Shown: in pieces, positions 40,720-48,812 of the stretch | How positions within the stretch are numbered: the first letter of the stretch is position 1 | How the letters are laid out: each line of letters starts with the position of its first letter | NCBI GenBank assembly: GCA_003134045.1 | Contig: PLAH01000115.1 | Coordinates: forward strand, 295-50,557 | Direction: 5' to 3' | Length of the DNA: 50,263 nucleotides | Origin: Gammaproteobacteria bacterium | Lineage (GTDB): Bacteria; Pseudomonadota; Gammaproteobacteria; Steroidobacterales; Steroidobacteraceae | The notes under the pieces: model-generated | The model's input: the letters and a program-made list of their open reading frames with translations, nothing else | Told to the model about the DNA's origin: nothing | Database searches by the model: none | Program-made: the position numbers and the translations under genes

Positions 40720-41628
40720 ATGCCCAAATCGAACACGACCTCCTATCGCGGAGCGAAGGAGACCTCGAGCGCGACGAGCTTGAGCGTTTACCTGCGGCGT
40801 GAAGTCGAGGCACTCCACGGCAGCGTCGATCATGCCGCGGCGGCTTTGGCGAGATCCGTGACGCCGTCGGGCGTTCACGATACCCGAGTCGCCGCGCGCC
40901 GATTGAGGGTGTTGCTGCAGGTATATCGAGGGGCATTCGATTCCGCGGCGGCCAAGCCATTCAAACGCGCCCTGGCACGGCTTGCGTACGATCTCGAGCC
41001 GGCGAGAGACGCCGATGTGACCCGGCGCGCGATCGAAAACCTGACGAGAAACCCGCACACGCTGGCGGCTCGTCAATCGCGCGCGCTGCGTGAGCACGCC
41101 GCGAGGGAATACGCCTTGGCGGTCGCTCGTCTTCGGCTGACGGTGGCGGCAGCGCCTTGGCGGCGCCGATTGCTCAACCTGCAGCGATTGTCCATCCTTT
41201 CATCGCTCGTCAAAGAGAACGATGCCGCGGCGATGACGGAAACGAACCGCTTGGTGGAGAAGCGCCGCCGCCGGCTGCGGGAGGCGCTGGGTCACGCCGG
41301 TAAAGATCCAAAGAGGCTTCATAGAATCAGGCTGAAAATAAAATCGCTGCGATATCTATTGGAGAACTGCCTCTCGAAGGCCGCCATCGTGCGAAACGCG
41401 GAGCTCAGGCGCTTACGGCAGCTACAGGGCTGTCTCGGCGATCTGCACGACGAAGAGAATTTGCTCGAGACTCTGCGCACCAACCGGACGCGCCCCGATG
41501 CCGCGGGCGTCTTGCGCGACGTGCTCAAAGCGAGGAAGAAGCGGCATCTTCAGGAATTCAAAAGTCACCGCAACCATCTGCTGCATCTGTGGCATCGCGC
41601 CGCCGCGGGTATCATCCCGCGGCGATGA
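40720..41628 (+). CDS. CHAD-domain protein
   Basis: The 302-aa all-helical, strongly basic protein has the CHAD repeats VHDTRVAARRLRVLLQVYR (His53) and LHRIRLKIKSLRYLLE, plus LGDLHDEENLLE. CHAD domains bind polyphosphate and target proteins to polyphosphate granules. There is no CYTH triphosphatase domain, so it is a stand-alone CHAD protein. It fits the energy-storage theme of the neighbourhood. ATG 40720 is the first start. Confidence 0.92.
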   Translation: MPKSNTTSYRGAKETSSATSLSVYLRREVEALHGSVDHAAAALARSVTPSGVHDTRVAARRLRVLLQVYRGAFDSAAAKPFKRALARLAYDLEPARDADVTRRAIENLTRNPHTLAARQSRALREHAAREYALAVARLRLTVAAAPWRRRLLNLQRLSILSSLVKENDAAAMTETNRLVEKRRRRLREALGHAGKDPKRLHRIRLKIKSLRYLLENCLSKAAIVRNAELRRLRQLQGCLGDLHDEENLLETLRTNRTRPDAAGVLRDVLKARKKRHLQEFKSHRNHLLHLWHRAAAGIIPRR

Positions 41629-41655
41629 GTGAACCGGAAGCCTCCACCGCGTATG

Positions 41656-42915
41656 CTACGGGTCGCCAGCGGATGACTGAGTATCGGGAGCCGTCGGAAC
41701 CGGCGTATCCTGCCAATGTCGGCCGATCAGCACCTGCGCGAGAATCGCCAGGGTGCCGTTAATCAACAGCGCCTCGCGAATGCCGAGCAGGGTCACCGAG
41801 AGGCCCGTCAGGAGGCTTCCTAGTGCGGCACCGCCGCGCACCGCCAGCATATACAGGCTGACTGCCTGGCCGCGCAGGTGTGACGATGCGGAGGTTTGCA
41901 CCACCGTGTTGGTCGACGTATTGGTGACGCTCATCGACATTCCCGCCAGAACCAAAAGACCCACCAAACACCAAAACCAGGGAACGAGAGCCGCGAACAC
42001 GAGCGTCAGACCGAAACCAGCGGCGAACCATGAGCTCAAACGTCGCCGATCACGCGTCGCGTCGACAGCGAGCAGTGCGGTGGCACCGAGGAGTCCACCG
42101 AGACCGAAGGCGCCGACGGTGAGGCTGTACTGTGCTGCAGTCCCGTGAAAGGCGCTTTTCACGAGGACGGGGCAAAAGGTAAGCAGCGGCGCGCACAGCA
42201 ACCCGGAAAAGAAGGTGGTCAACAGGGCGTCACGCAAGTGCGGCATGCGAACGATCACTCCAATACCGGCGTAGGGATGAGGGGCGTTGAACGGCTGGGA
42301 CTCAGTCGGCGCGGGCTTCCCATGCGGCAAAATCAAGAGCGCAACGCCGATGAACGGCAGATAGGACGCTGCGCTGACCACGAAGCAACCGATCGCGCCG
42401 ACGCTGGCCATCAGAATGCCCGCCAGCGCGGGCCCGAGGATGCGCGAAATATTGAACTGAGTGGAATTCAATGCGAGTCCCGCCGCAATTTGCTTGCGTT
42501 GCACGATCGAGGGGACGATGGAGGAAAACGAGGGCATGGACAGCGCATCCGTGACCCCGACGATGAGCGAAAGCGCGATAATCATCCACGGTCGCACCGT
42601 TCCGGCCAGCAGCAGCGCGACGATGATTATCGGGCACAGCATCTGGAGCGACTGGAACCCGGCGATCACATGACGCCGGTCGGCGCGGTCCGCCAATATG
42701 CCGCCGGCGAGCGTTAGTACCCATACCGGGGCGCTCATGGCGAACGAATCGAGCCCGACGAGAAGCGAGGAAGCGCCAAGACTCAACAGCAGCCAGGGCT
42801 GGGCGACTTGCTGGGCCCATGTACCAATGTTCGACAGCAGGCTTGCAAACCAGAACGTGCCGAAACGTCGCGTATAGAGCAGACGGATGGATTCACGAAA
42901 AGCGGTGTCTGGCAT
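41656..42915 (-). CDS. MFS transporter (MFS_3/enterobactin-exporter-like)
   Basis: The 419-aa protein has about 12 membrane helices. FWFASLLSNIGTWAQQVAQPWLLLSL at the start and GILADRADRRHVIAG, a typical MFS loop 2-3 motif, place it in the exporter group that includes EntS-like proteins. The substrate is unknown. It lies 30 bp downstream of the glucoamylase gene on the same strand and ends 27 bp from the convergent CHAD gene. Confidence 0.88.
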   Translation of the reverse strand: MPDTAFRESIRLLYTRRFGTFWFASLLSNIGTWAQQVAQPWLLLSLGASSLLVGLDSFAMSAPVWVLTLAGGILADRADRRHVIAGFQSLQMLCPIIIVALLLAGTVRPWMIIALSLIVGVTDALSMPSFSSIVPSIVQRKQIAAGLALNSTQFNISRILGPALAGILMASVGAIGCFVVSAASYLPFIGVALLILPHGKPAPTESQPFNAPHPYAGIGVIVRMPHLRDALLTTFFSGLLCAPLLTFCPVLVKSAFHGTAAQYSLTVGAFGLGGLLGATALLAVDATRDRRRLSSWFAAGFGLTLVFAALVPWFWCLVGLLVLAGMSMSVTNTSTNTVVQTSASSHLRGQAVSLYMLAVRGGAALGSLLTGLSVTLLGIREALLINGTLAILAQVLIGRHWQDTPVPTAPDTQSSAGDP

Positions 42916-42945
42916 AGGAGCCGTTCGTTGCGGATTAAGGGGAAG

Positions 42946-45414
42946 TCACGATGCAAGAGGAATACACGGAATAGTACCCTCGTTCCGTCCGATCGCTGAT
43001 TTGGCTTGGATCTGGTAATCCGAACCGATCCAGTGGTCGCCCGGCGAGTGCCTGAAGGTGAAGTGCACCGTCTGCCCGGCCGTCATGCCGGCGGTATCGA
43101 TGTGCAGCACGTGCAACCCGAGGCTGTTCGACTCGGTCGGTCGTTCCACGATGTCCTGCCAGCCGTTGAATCCCCAGCGCACGATGGCCGGTGCACGCAG
43201 CGCCAGGAGGAGCGAGGCGCCTTCGGTGAACTCGCTGATCGGTGCGTGCTCGCACCAAATCGCGCGCGGCGCGATGCGCCGCTTACCCTGGTAGCGTCGC
43301 CAGACGGCCTCAGGCCGGTCGGAAGCATGTCCAAGTGCGCGCGACACGACGAGCTTGATGTATTCGGCGTGAGTCCAGGCGAGCGGCATGGCCGATCCGG
43401 TCGGCCGGCCGAGTTCCAATCCCCGCTGCGGAATGCGAGCGCCGTCCCACACCTGTTCCGGCAGCATTCCGCCGGACGAAGCCATCCGCGCCATGGCTTC
43501 GATGAGCGGCAGCGGATCGCCGCCGCGGGCGATTTCATAGTGACCTCGCTCGCCCGTGAGGAGCGGCCAGGGCCGCCCACGGCCGGTTCCGTCATACGGA
43601 CTGCCATCATCGTGCTCGCCGTAGCCGTCATCGTGATAGCGGCGCCAGCATGGGCCGTGGGGCGTATCGACTTTGAGCAAGGCATCGGCGAGCCGCACGC
43701 TGCCGATGATCAACGGATCGTCCCAGCGGCGCAGACCGAAGCGCACGAGTTGGAGAAAATCGACGCCGAATTGCGCCGCGGCAGGTAGACCCGGGTCGAG
43801 CGCCTGATTTTTGAGCGGCAGCACTCGATCGAAGGCTCCACGATCGTTGACGGCCTGCGGCGGCGCCACGCGCACGTAGTAGCCCGGGATCCCGAACTGC
43901 TGCGCGAGCGGCGTACCGTACACCGCCGTCCAATCCTCGAGCCGCGAGTTCCAGTAGTCCGCAAAATCCAATGCGAGCTCGCGCGCGTCGGCGGCCAAAT
44001 AGGGTGCGCCGGCGACGAGCGCAGCAATGCACGAGGCCAGCGTGAAGGTGTTGAGACCCGCGCTTTCCTCCCAGCGATCTTGATCGCTGGAGGGACCGTG
44101 GCACACGATGAACGACAGGGCCCGCTGAATCATGTCGGCAACCTCGGTTCCCCCGAGTGCGCCGCGCTCCGCCAGCGATGCCGCCAGTATCACCGGCAGC
44201 GCCGTCTCATCCAATTGGATCCCGTGCCAATAGGGTTTGCCGCCGAGCCATTGATTTTGATTCCAATGGCCGTCCGCCAGTTGCGTGGCGATCAGATACC
44301 GCAGCGTATTGCCCGCCTCGCGCACGGCGCCGATGGCCAAGAGGGCTCCGGCGCATTCGACCAGATCGCGTGGCCACACCAGGTGATAACCCTCGCGCTC
44401 CTCCTTGGTGTTGCCCCAGGGTACGCTCAAGCTGGCGACCATGGCGCCGGGGTAAGTCTTGTCTTGATGAGAGCGCAGCACCATGGCGGAGATGCGGAAC
44501 TGCTCGACGCAGATCGCAGGCAGCGTGTTCCAATAGGCCTCCGGCACTTTTGAGCCGGCATACCATTCCCTCCAGCGGGCCATATGCCGGTCTCGAGTGC
44601 GATCAAAGGGCTCGAGCAGCGCCGTCAGCGCCAGGGTGGCGGCAGATTCGACGCTGCTGCCGAAGGCGAGCGCCAGCACCGCGGAGCGTGGCAACTCGCC
44701 CAGCAATGCCACGTTGCCGGGACCCGCAGAAGCATACTCCCAGGTCATGGCGCCATTGCGCGCAAAGTCCTGCCAACCGTCGCTTGCGCCGACGTAGCCT
44801 GCGCTCGCTCGTCCCCAGGCATCACGCTGCTCGCCCGCGACCGCGGCAAGCGCCAGTGCAAACGGTCCCTGCTGCGCCCACAACAGCCGGCGACCGCCGT
44901 ACTGCGCAACCTCCGCATGGTTGCTCATGCCGGTGCCGCCGAGATGGGGAGCAAGCAGGGCATAAGGCAGCAGATTTTCATCGCCCGTGAGAACCACGTC
45001 GATGAGGAGCGCATCGCGCTCCACGCAAGGCACGACTCGCAGCGTGAGTTCGAAGCGTTCGTGACGGTGAACGATCCGCACGGCGGGGGTCCCGGGAGCG
45101 AGGAGTTCGACCGTGTGCTGGTACAGGCGTTTCACCTCGACCCAGAAGCCGCGGCCGTCCGTTACCAAAAAACCGAGATCGCGAATCTGCGGGATATCGA
45201 TGCGCGGGTAGTACACCTCGTTGATGATGCCGCCGCCGATCGTGAACCAAAGGCGGGATATGCCGAGTGCGCAGCCGACCATCTCCTTGGCGCTGCTGCA
45301 CCAGGTCGGCGGTATTCCCGGTCCACCCGGTGCCGGTCCATTGGCCGGGTTTATCGGAGCCGCGACCAGCGCCTGACCGGGGAGAACTGTGATATTGCCT
45401 TGGCGCATCAGCAT
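42946..45414 (-). CDS. GH15 glucoamylase (glucan 1,4-alpha-glucosidase)
   Basis: The 822-aa protein has an N-terminal beta-sandwich (about residues 25-290) and a catalytic (alpha/alpha)6 barrel. Catalytic acids are in DRWEESAG (general acid) and GGMLPEQVWD (general base); YHLVWPRDLVEC is a substrate-site signature. It releases glucose from alpha-glucans. There is no signal peptide, so it probably works on internal glycogen, alongside the phosphorylase at the right edge. The C-terminal 110 residues are a beta-rich domain. Confidence 0.93.
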   Translation of the reverse strand: MLMRQGNITVLPGQALVAAPINPANGPAPGGPGIPPTWCSSAKEMVGCALGISRLWFTIGGGIINEVYYPRIDIPQIRDLGFLVTDGRGFWVEVKRLYQHTVELLAPGTPAVRIVHRHERFELTLRVVPCVERDALLIDVVLTGDENLLPYALLAPHLGGTGMSNHAEVAQYGGRRLLWAQQGPFALALAAVAGEQRDAWGRASAGYVGASDGWQDFARNGAMTWEYASAGPGNVALLGELPRSAVLALAFGSSVESAATLALTALLEPFDRTRDRHMARWREWYAGSKVPEAYWNTLPAICVEQFRISAMVLRSHQDKTYPGAMVASLSVPWGNTKEEREGYHLVWPRDLVECAGALLAIGAVREAGNTLRYLIATQLADGHWNQNQWLGGKPYWHGIQLDETALPVILAASLAERGALGGTEVADMIQRALSFIVCHGPSSDQDRWEESAGLNTFTLASCIAALVAGAPYLAADARELALDFADYWNSRLEDWTAVYGTPLAQQFGIPGYYVRVAPPQAVNDRGAFDRVLPLKNQALDPGLPAAAQFGVDFLQLVRFGLRRWDDPLIIGSVRLADALLKVDTPHGPCWRRYHDDGYGEHDDGSPYDGTGRGRPWPLLTGERGHYEIARGGDPLPLIEAMARMASSGGMLPEQVWDGARIPQRGLELGRPTGSAMPLAWTHAEYIKLVVSRALGHASDRPEAVWRRYQGKRRIAPRAIWCEHAPISEFTEGASLLLALRAPAIVRWGFNGWQDIVERPTESNSLGLHVLHIDTAGMTAGQTVHFTFRHSPGDHWIGSDYQIQAKSAIGRNEGTIPCIPLAS

Positions 45415-45735
45415 CGTTGCCCCTATATTCGTACCTTGATCGAGCTGTCCGGTCCATGACGCACCTCACCGCGACTGAGTCTTTTCAGTGGTCGGCAGCT
45501 TCCGGCAGTTGAAAACAAATAATGCTCAGCGGCATGCTTTATGTCCACATCGGTTCGCGGGTGCCACGAATTGCTTTTCGGAGAGATGTCGTGGACCATG
45601 CCCGGGATGTGCAAAGAATCGATGGCTGCCGGCGCAGGACGGGCCCGAGAATCGTCGTTGATCGAGTCGATGTCGATCGAAGCATTCGGCGTGAAACGGC
45701 TCCCCGGAATGTCGCGCCAGCGAGCCGGCCGCAGG
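45415..45735. other. Gene-free divergent region before the SYLF gene
   Basis: These 321 bases separate the glucoamylase from the SYLF gene. The open frame continues upstream of the SYLF start to 45541, but that extension shows no signal peptide or homology. No hairpin, repeat or clear -35/-10 pair was identified. Confidence 0.5.
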
Positions 45736-46281
45736 ATGAAGTCCATGCCGCTCGGTTTGGCGGCTGCAGCGCTCGGCGCATTGCTCGCGAGCGGGGCGTC
45801 CCTTGCGCAAACCAAGGCCGCCATCGACGCCAGTGTCCAGGAGACCATCGACCAGTTCAATTCGCTCGACCCTCGGCACGAGCCACTCGAAAATAAAGCA
45901 GCCGGTGTCCTGATCTTTCCGCAGGTCACGAAGGGTGGAATCGCTCTGGCAGCCGGATACGGCGCGGGCGCGCTTCAGGTCAACCGCGTTACGGTCGCTT
46001 ACTACAGCATTGCGTCGACCTCGTTTGGGCTGACGGCCGGCATGGCGATGCATAGCGAGATCGTCATGTTCATGACGCAGGACGCTCTGGATGCATTTAC
46101 GAAGAGCCGCGGTTGGTCGATCGGGGCCAAAACGGGCATCGCGTTGATCTCCAAAGGTATGGCCGGTGACTACGACAGCGCCACGTTGAAGAAGCCGATC
46201 CTCGCATTTATTTTTAACCAAAAAGGGTTGATGGCCGATTTATCGCTGGAAGGATCGAAGATCAAGAAAATCCGCAAATGA
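45736..46281 (+). CDS. SYLF (Ysc84-type) lipid-binding protein, exported
   Basis: The 181-aa protein has a signal peptide (MKSMPLGLAAAALGALLASGASLAQ). The body shows the SYLF pattern: AAGVLIFPQVTKGGIALAAGYGAGAL, YYSIASTSFGLTAGMAMHSEIVMFMTQDAL and a GVALI-type glycine-rich stretch. SYLF proteins bind phosphoinositides or other lipids; in bacteria they are envelope proteins of unclear role. ATG 45736 is chosen because the signal peptide begins there. Confidence 0.88.
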   Translation: MKSMPLGLAAAALGALLASGASLAQTKAAIDASVQETIDQFNSLDPRHEPLENKAAGVLIFPQVTKGGIALAAGYGAGALQVNRVTVAYYSIASTSFGLTAGMAMHSEIVMFMTQDALDAFTKSRGWSIGAKTGIALISKGMAGDYDSATLKKPILAFIFNQKGLMADLSLEGSKIKKIRK

Positions 46282-46297
46282 GCGCCACCCAGAGGGA

Positions 46298-46370
46298 CGC
46301 CGGACATGATTTGCGAAGCGACCGATGGTAATCCTGGCTTGGATCGGCTTGCGAATAATCATGTCCGGCG
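46298..46370. repeat. Long inverted repeat at a convergent junction
   Basis: A perfect 14-bp inverted repeat (CGCCGGACATGATT at 46298-46311 and its complement at 46357-46370) encloses 45 bases, with a further AAGC/GCTT pair inside. It fills the gap between the convergent SYLF and BON genes. It lacks a T-run, so it may be a bidirectional RNA-end structure or a small non-coding repeat element. Confidence 0.6.
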
Positions 46371-46387
46371 GAACCGCGATCAAAACG

Positions 46388-47038
46388 TCATTGAATTGAC
46401 AGGCGATTGTCGACGCCGATGACCCCAGGGGCCGCCCACGCGGCGAGCACGGCGTCTTCCCGCTCCTGCCATGAGCGCACATGCCCTTTCAACGTGACGG
46501 TCGAACTCGCCACATCGACCTCGATGTTCTTCGCGTCGAGCACGGCATGACGCTTGAATGCATCTTCGATTTTCTGCTTCACATCCGTGGCCTTGATGTT
46601 CGATATCACGTTGATGCCGTTCGATATCCCCTTGACGCCCAGCAGGTTTCGTACGGCGTTTTCCGCCGCCGTTTTCTGGTATCCCCAGCTGACCTGGCCC
46701 TTCAGTGTGACCCAGCCTTCTTTCACGATCGGCGTGATCGGCGTATTGCTCAGTGACACATTCCATTGCAGCGCATTCGCGGCGGCCGCCGCGACGTCCG
46801 TGTCGGTGCGCGCGCTCGACGAAGGGATCCTGACCTCGATGTCGTTGGCGATGGCCCGCACGCCGCCCACGCGTTTGACGACATCTTCCGCGGTCCAGCG
46901 GGAAGAGTAATGCGGCACGTCGCCGGTCAATGTCACCACCCCGCTTTGAACCGTCACGCCGATCCGCTTGTCGTCGATACTGGGATCCCACTGCAACTCG
47001 GATTCCACGTCGCGCCGAATCTCTGCATCAGTTTTCAT
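46388..47038 (-). CDS. Triple BON-domain protein
   Basis: The 216-aa protein has three BON domains (about residues 3-72, 78-146, 148-216), each with the VTLxGxV core (VVTLTGDV, WVTLKGQV, TVTLKGHV). It starts MKTDAEIRRDVESEL. There is no signal peptide, so it is probably cytoplasmic, unlike OsmY. It is a paralogue of the BON protein two genes upstream and is the last gene of a BON-USP-BON operon, 67 bp after the USP stop. Confidence 0.9.
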   Translation of the reverse strand: MKTDAEIRRDVESELQWDPSIDDKRIGVTVQSGVVTLTGDVPHYSSRWTAEDVVKRVGGVRAIANDIEVRIPSSSARTDTDVAAAAANALQWNVSLSNTPITPIVKEGWVTLKGQVSWGYQKTAAENAVRNLLGVKGISNGINVISNIKATDVKQKIEDAFKRHAVLDAKNIEVDVASSTVTLKGHVRSWQEREDAVLAAWAAPGVIGVDNRLSIQ

Positions 47039-47105
47039 AAACTTTCTCCTTGAATGATTTCACACGCTATTGACCAAGATGAGGCGACCAAGATTGACCC
47101 GCGCC

Positions 47106-47975
47106 TCAATGCATCATGAAGACCGGCACGTCGGCGCCCTCGATGAGCGATCGAGTGACGCCGCCGCACACCGCTTCGCGCAGGGGCTTGTGGCCATAAC
47201 CTCCGACCACCAGCAGATCGGCATGCATTTCCACGGCGAGATCGATCAGTTGTCTTGGCCCCTCCGCCGACTTGCGGCTGATCGACAGCGGCTCGGCGGC
47301 GATGCCATGCCATTGCAGTTGTCGCACCAGGTGTTCCAGATCCTCGACCATGGGAGCCCGATCCTCCTCGACATTGACCAGGACGACTCGCCGCGCTCCC
47401 TTCATCAGCGGCAGTGCGGCGGTGAGAGCGCGGCTGGCTTCGGGAGTTTCGTTCCAACCCGCGATCACGGTACCGGTCTGTCCGGCGGGGGGTGCGTCGG
47501 GAGCGATCAAGATGGGACGCCCGCTGCCCATCAGCAGCCGCTCGATGAGGTTGTAGGGCATGAAATCATCGTGTTGCTGCCGGCCCAGCACCACCAGATC
47601 GCTGTGGCGGGCGCGGAACATGAGGCGTCTCTCAGCCTCGTCGGTCTCCTCGACCCAAGCGGCGGAAAGTTCCTCCGGGGCGCTCGGTGCTTGTCGAATC
47701 GTCACGCCGTTTGCCTTGCAGAATTCCTCGAAGTGCCCGCGGGCGACGGCCGAGAGATCGTCATCCCGCTCCTGCAGGCGTCCAAATGCGTCGTTGATCG
47801 CAGGCACCGCGCAAAACTGCACGTGGGGCGAGCGCACCGCCGCCTCGCTGGGCGATAGGCGCAGATGATAGAACTCCAGATGAGCCGCCAACGGCCTCCC
47901 CACCGCCAGTGCGGTGGCAAACACGTTGTCGTCGGTCTGCGAACCACTGGTCGGGACGAAAATCGTCTTGATCAT
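47106..47975 (-). CDS. Tandem-domain universal stress protein
   Basis: The 289-aa protein has two Usp domains. The second has the ATP-binding pattern VVGGYGHKPLREAVCGGVTRS near the C-terminus; the first has SDLVVLGRQQ and lacks the full glycine motif. Such proteins are induced by low oxygen or starvation in many proteobacteria. ATG 47975 (MIKTIFVPTSG) is eight bases after the BON stop. The first codons of this gene recur before pduL. Confidence 0.92.
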   Translation of the reverse strand: MIKTIFVPTSGSQTDDNVFATALAVGRPLAAHLEFYHLRLSPSEAAVRSPHVQFCAVPAINDAFGRLQERDDDLSAVARGHFEEFCKANGVTIRQAPSAPEELSAAWVEETDEAERRLMFRARHSDLVVLGRQQHDDFMPYNLIERLLMGSGRPILIAPDAPPAGQTGTVIAGWNETPEASRALTAALPLMKGARRVVLVNVEEDRAPMVEDLEHLVRQLQWHGIAAEPLSISRKSAEGPRQLIDLAVEMHADLLVVGGYGHKPLREAVCGGVTRSLIEGADVPVFMMH

Positions 47976-47983
47976 GTCGGCGG

Positions 47984-48637
47984 CTAAAACTGCAGATACA
48001 GCTGATTGTCGACGTTGCCGACGCCCGGTGTCGCCCATGCAGAACGCGCCGCGTCTTCCCGTTCCTGCCAGGTCCGGACGTGTCCCTTCAACGTCACCGT
48101 CGAGCCGATCACCTGGACATCGATAGCCTTGCTGTCCCGGCTCGCGTAGCGGTTGAAGGCATCCTCGATCTGTTGTTTCACCTCGGATGCCGTGATCGCA
48201 TTCGTGACGACGATGTCGTTGACGATCCCTTTGACGCCGACCAGGTTGCGAATGGCCGTTTCGGCGGAGATCTTCTGATACCCCCACCGCACCTGCCCGC
48301 TGAGCGTGACATACCCATCCTTGACGATCGCCTGAATCTGCTCCGCGCCCGTCGGGACATTCCAGCGCAGCGTGCCGGCGGCCGCTTCCGCAAGGTCCGA
48401 GTCACTGCGCACGCCGGCTCCGTGTATCTTGATTTCGATGTCATTGGCGATCGCCCGCACGCCCTTGACGCGCTTGGTCGCCTCCTCGGCAGTCCACTTG
48501 CCGCCAACGTGCCCCACCTCGCCGGTGAGTGTCACCACGCCATCGCGCACGACCACCCCAATGGTGCTGTCCCCGATTCGGGGATCCCACCGCAATTCGG
48601 ATTCCACGTCGCGACGAATATCTGCATCGGTTCTCAT
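47984..48637 (-). CDS. Triple BON-domain protein, first gene of the BON-USP-BON operon
   Basis: The 217-aa protein is a paralogue of the BON protein at 46388, with three BON repeats (VVTLTGEV, YVTLSGQV, TVTLKGHV). It starts MRTDADIRRDVESELRW with a strong ribosome site (AAGGAGG). Its promoter block, leader and first ten codons are copied at paoA. It has no signal peptide and its precise role is unknown. Confidence 0.9.
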   Translation of the reverse strand: MRTDADIRRDVESELRWDPRIGDSTIGVVVRDGVVTLTGEVGHVGGKWTAEEATKRVKGVRAIANDIEIKIHGAGVRSDSDLAEAAAGTLRWNVPTGAEQIQAIVKDGYVTLSGQVRWGYQKISAETAIRNLVGVKGIVNDIVVTNAITASEVKQQIEDAFNRYASRDSKAIDVQVIGSTVTLKGHVRTWQEREDAARSAWATPGVGNVDNQLYLQF

Positions 48638-48673
48638 GTCAACCTCCTTCGATTAATTCCGCTCTCGGTGTTC
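48609..48673 (-). repeat. BON leader and first codons, matching 40337-40400
   Basis: This is the counterpart of the paoA start region. The match covers the ribosome site, the ATG and ten codons and extends about 35 bp upstream. The shorter similarity to the BON gene at 47038 is protein-driven and weaker upstream. Confidence 0.75.
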
Positions 48674-48724
48674 CCCCCATCCCGTGCGGATCATGAGAGA
48701 AATGATCGCTCGCCCGCGCAGCGC

Positions 48725-48769
48725 GCGCTATTCGCGGATTCCCCTAGGAATTTGCTCGATCCTCTTAGC
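48725..48769 (-). promoter_or_regulatory. 45-bp promoter block before the BON-USP-BON operon
   Basis: This aligns gap-free with 40518-40562 (36 of 45 identical). It lies about 90-130 bp before the BON start, closer than at paoA, where an unrelated spacer is longer. It contains an imperfect palindrome around CCTAGG. It is taken as the shared promoter or activator site. Confidence 0.55.
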
Positions 48770-48812
48770 CAATGGGTCACCCGCGGCACCGACTTGAGGG
48801 TTGCGATGTGGT

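Noticed and set aside
40476..40802. A 108-aa plus-strand ORF before the CHAD gene
   Set aside because: Arg-rich, overlaps the CHAD start in another frame, and spans the promoter block shared with the BON operon.
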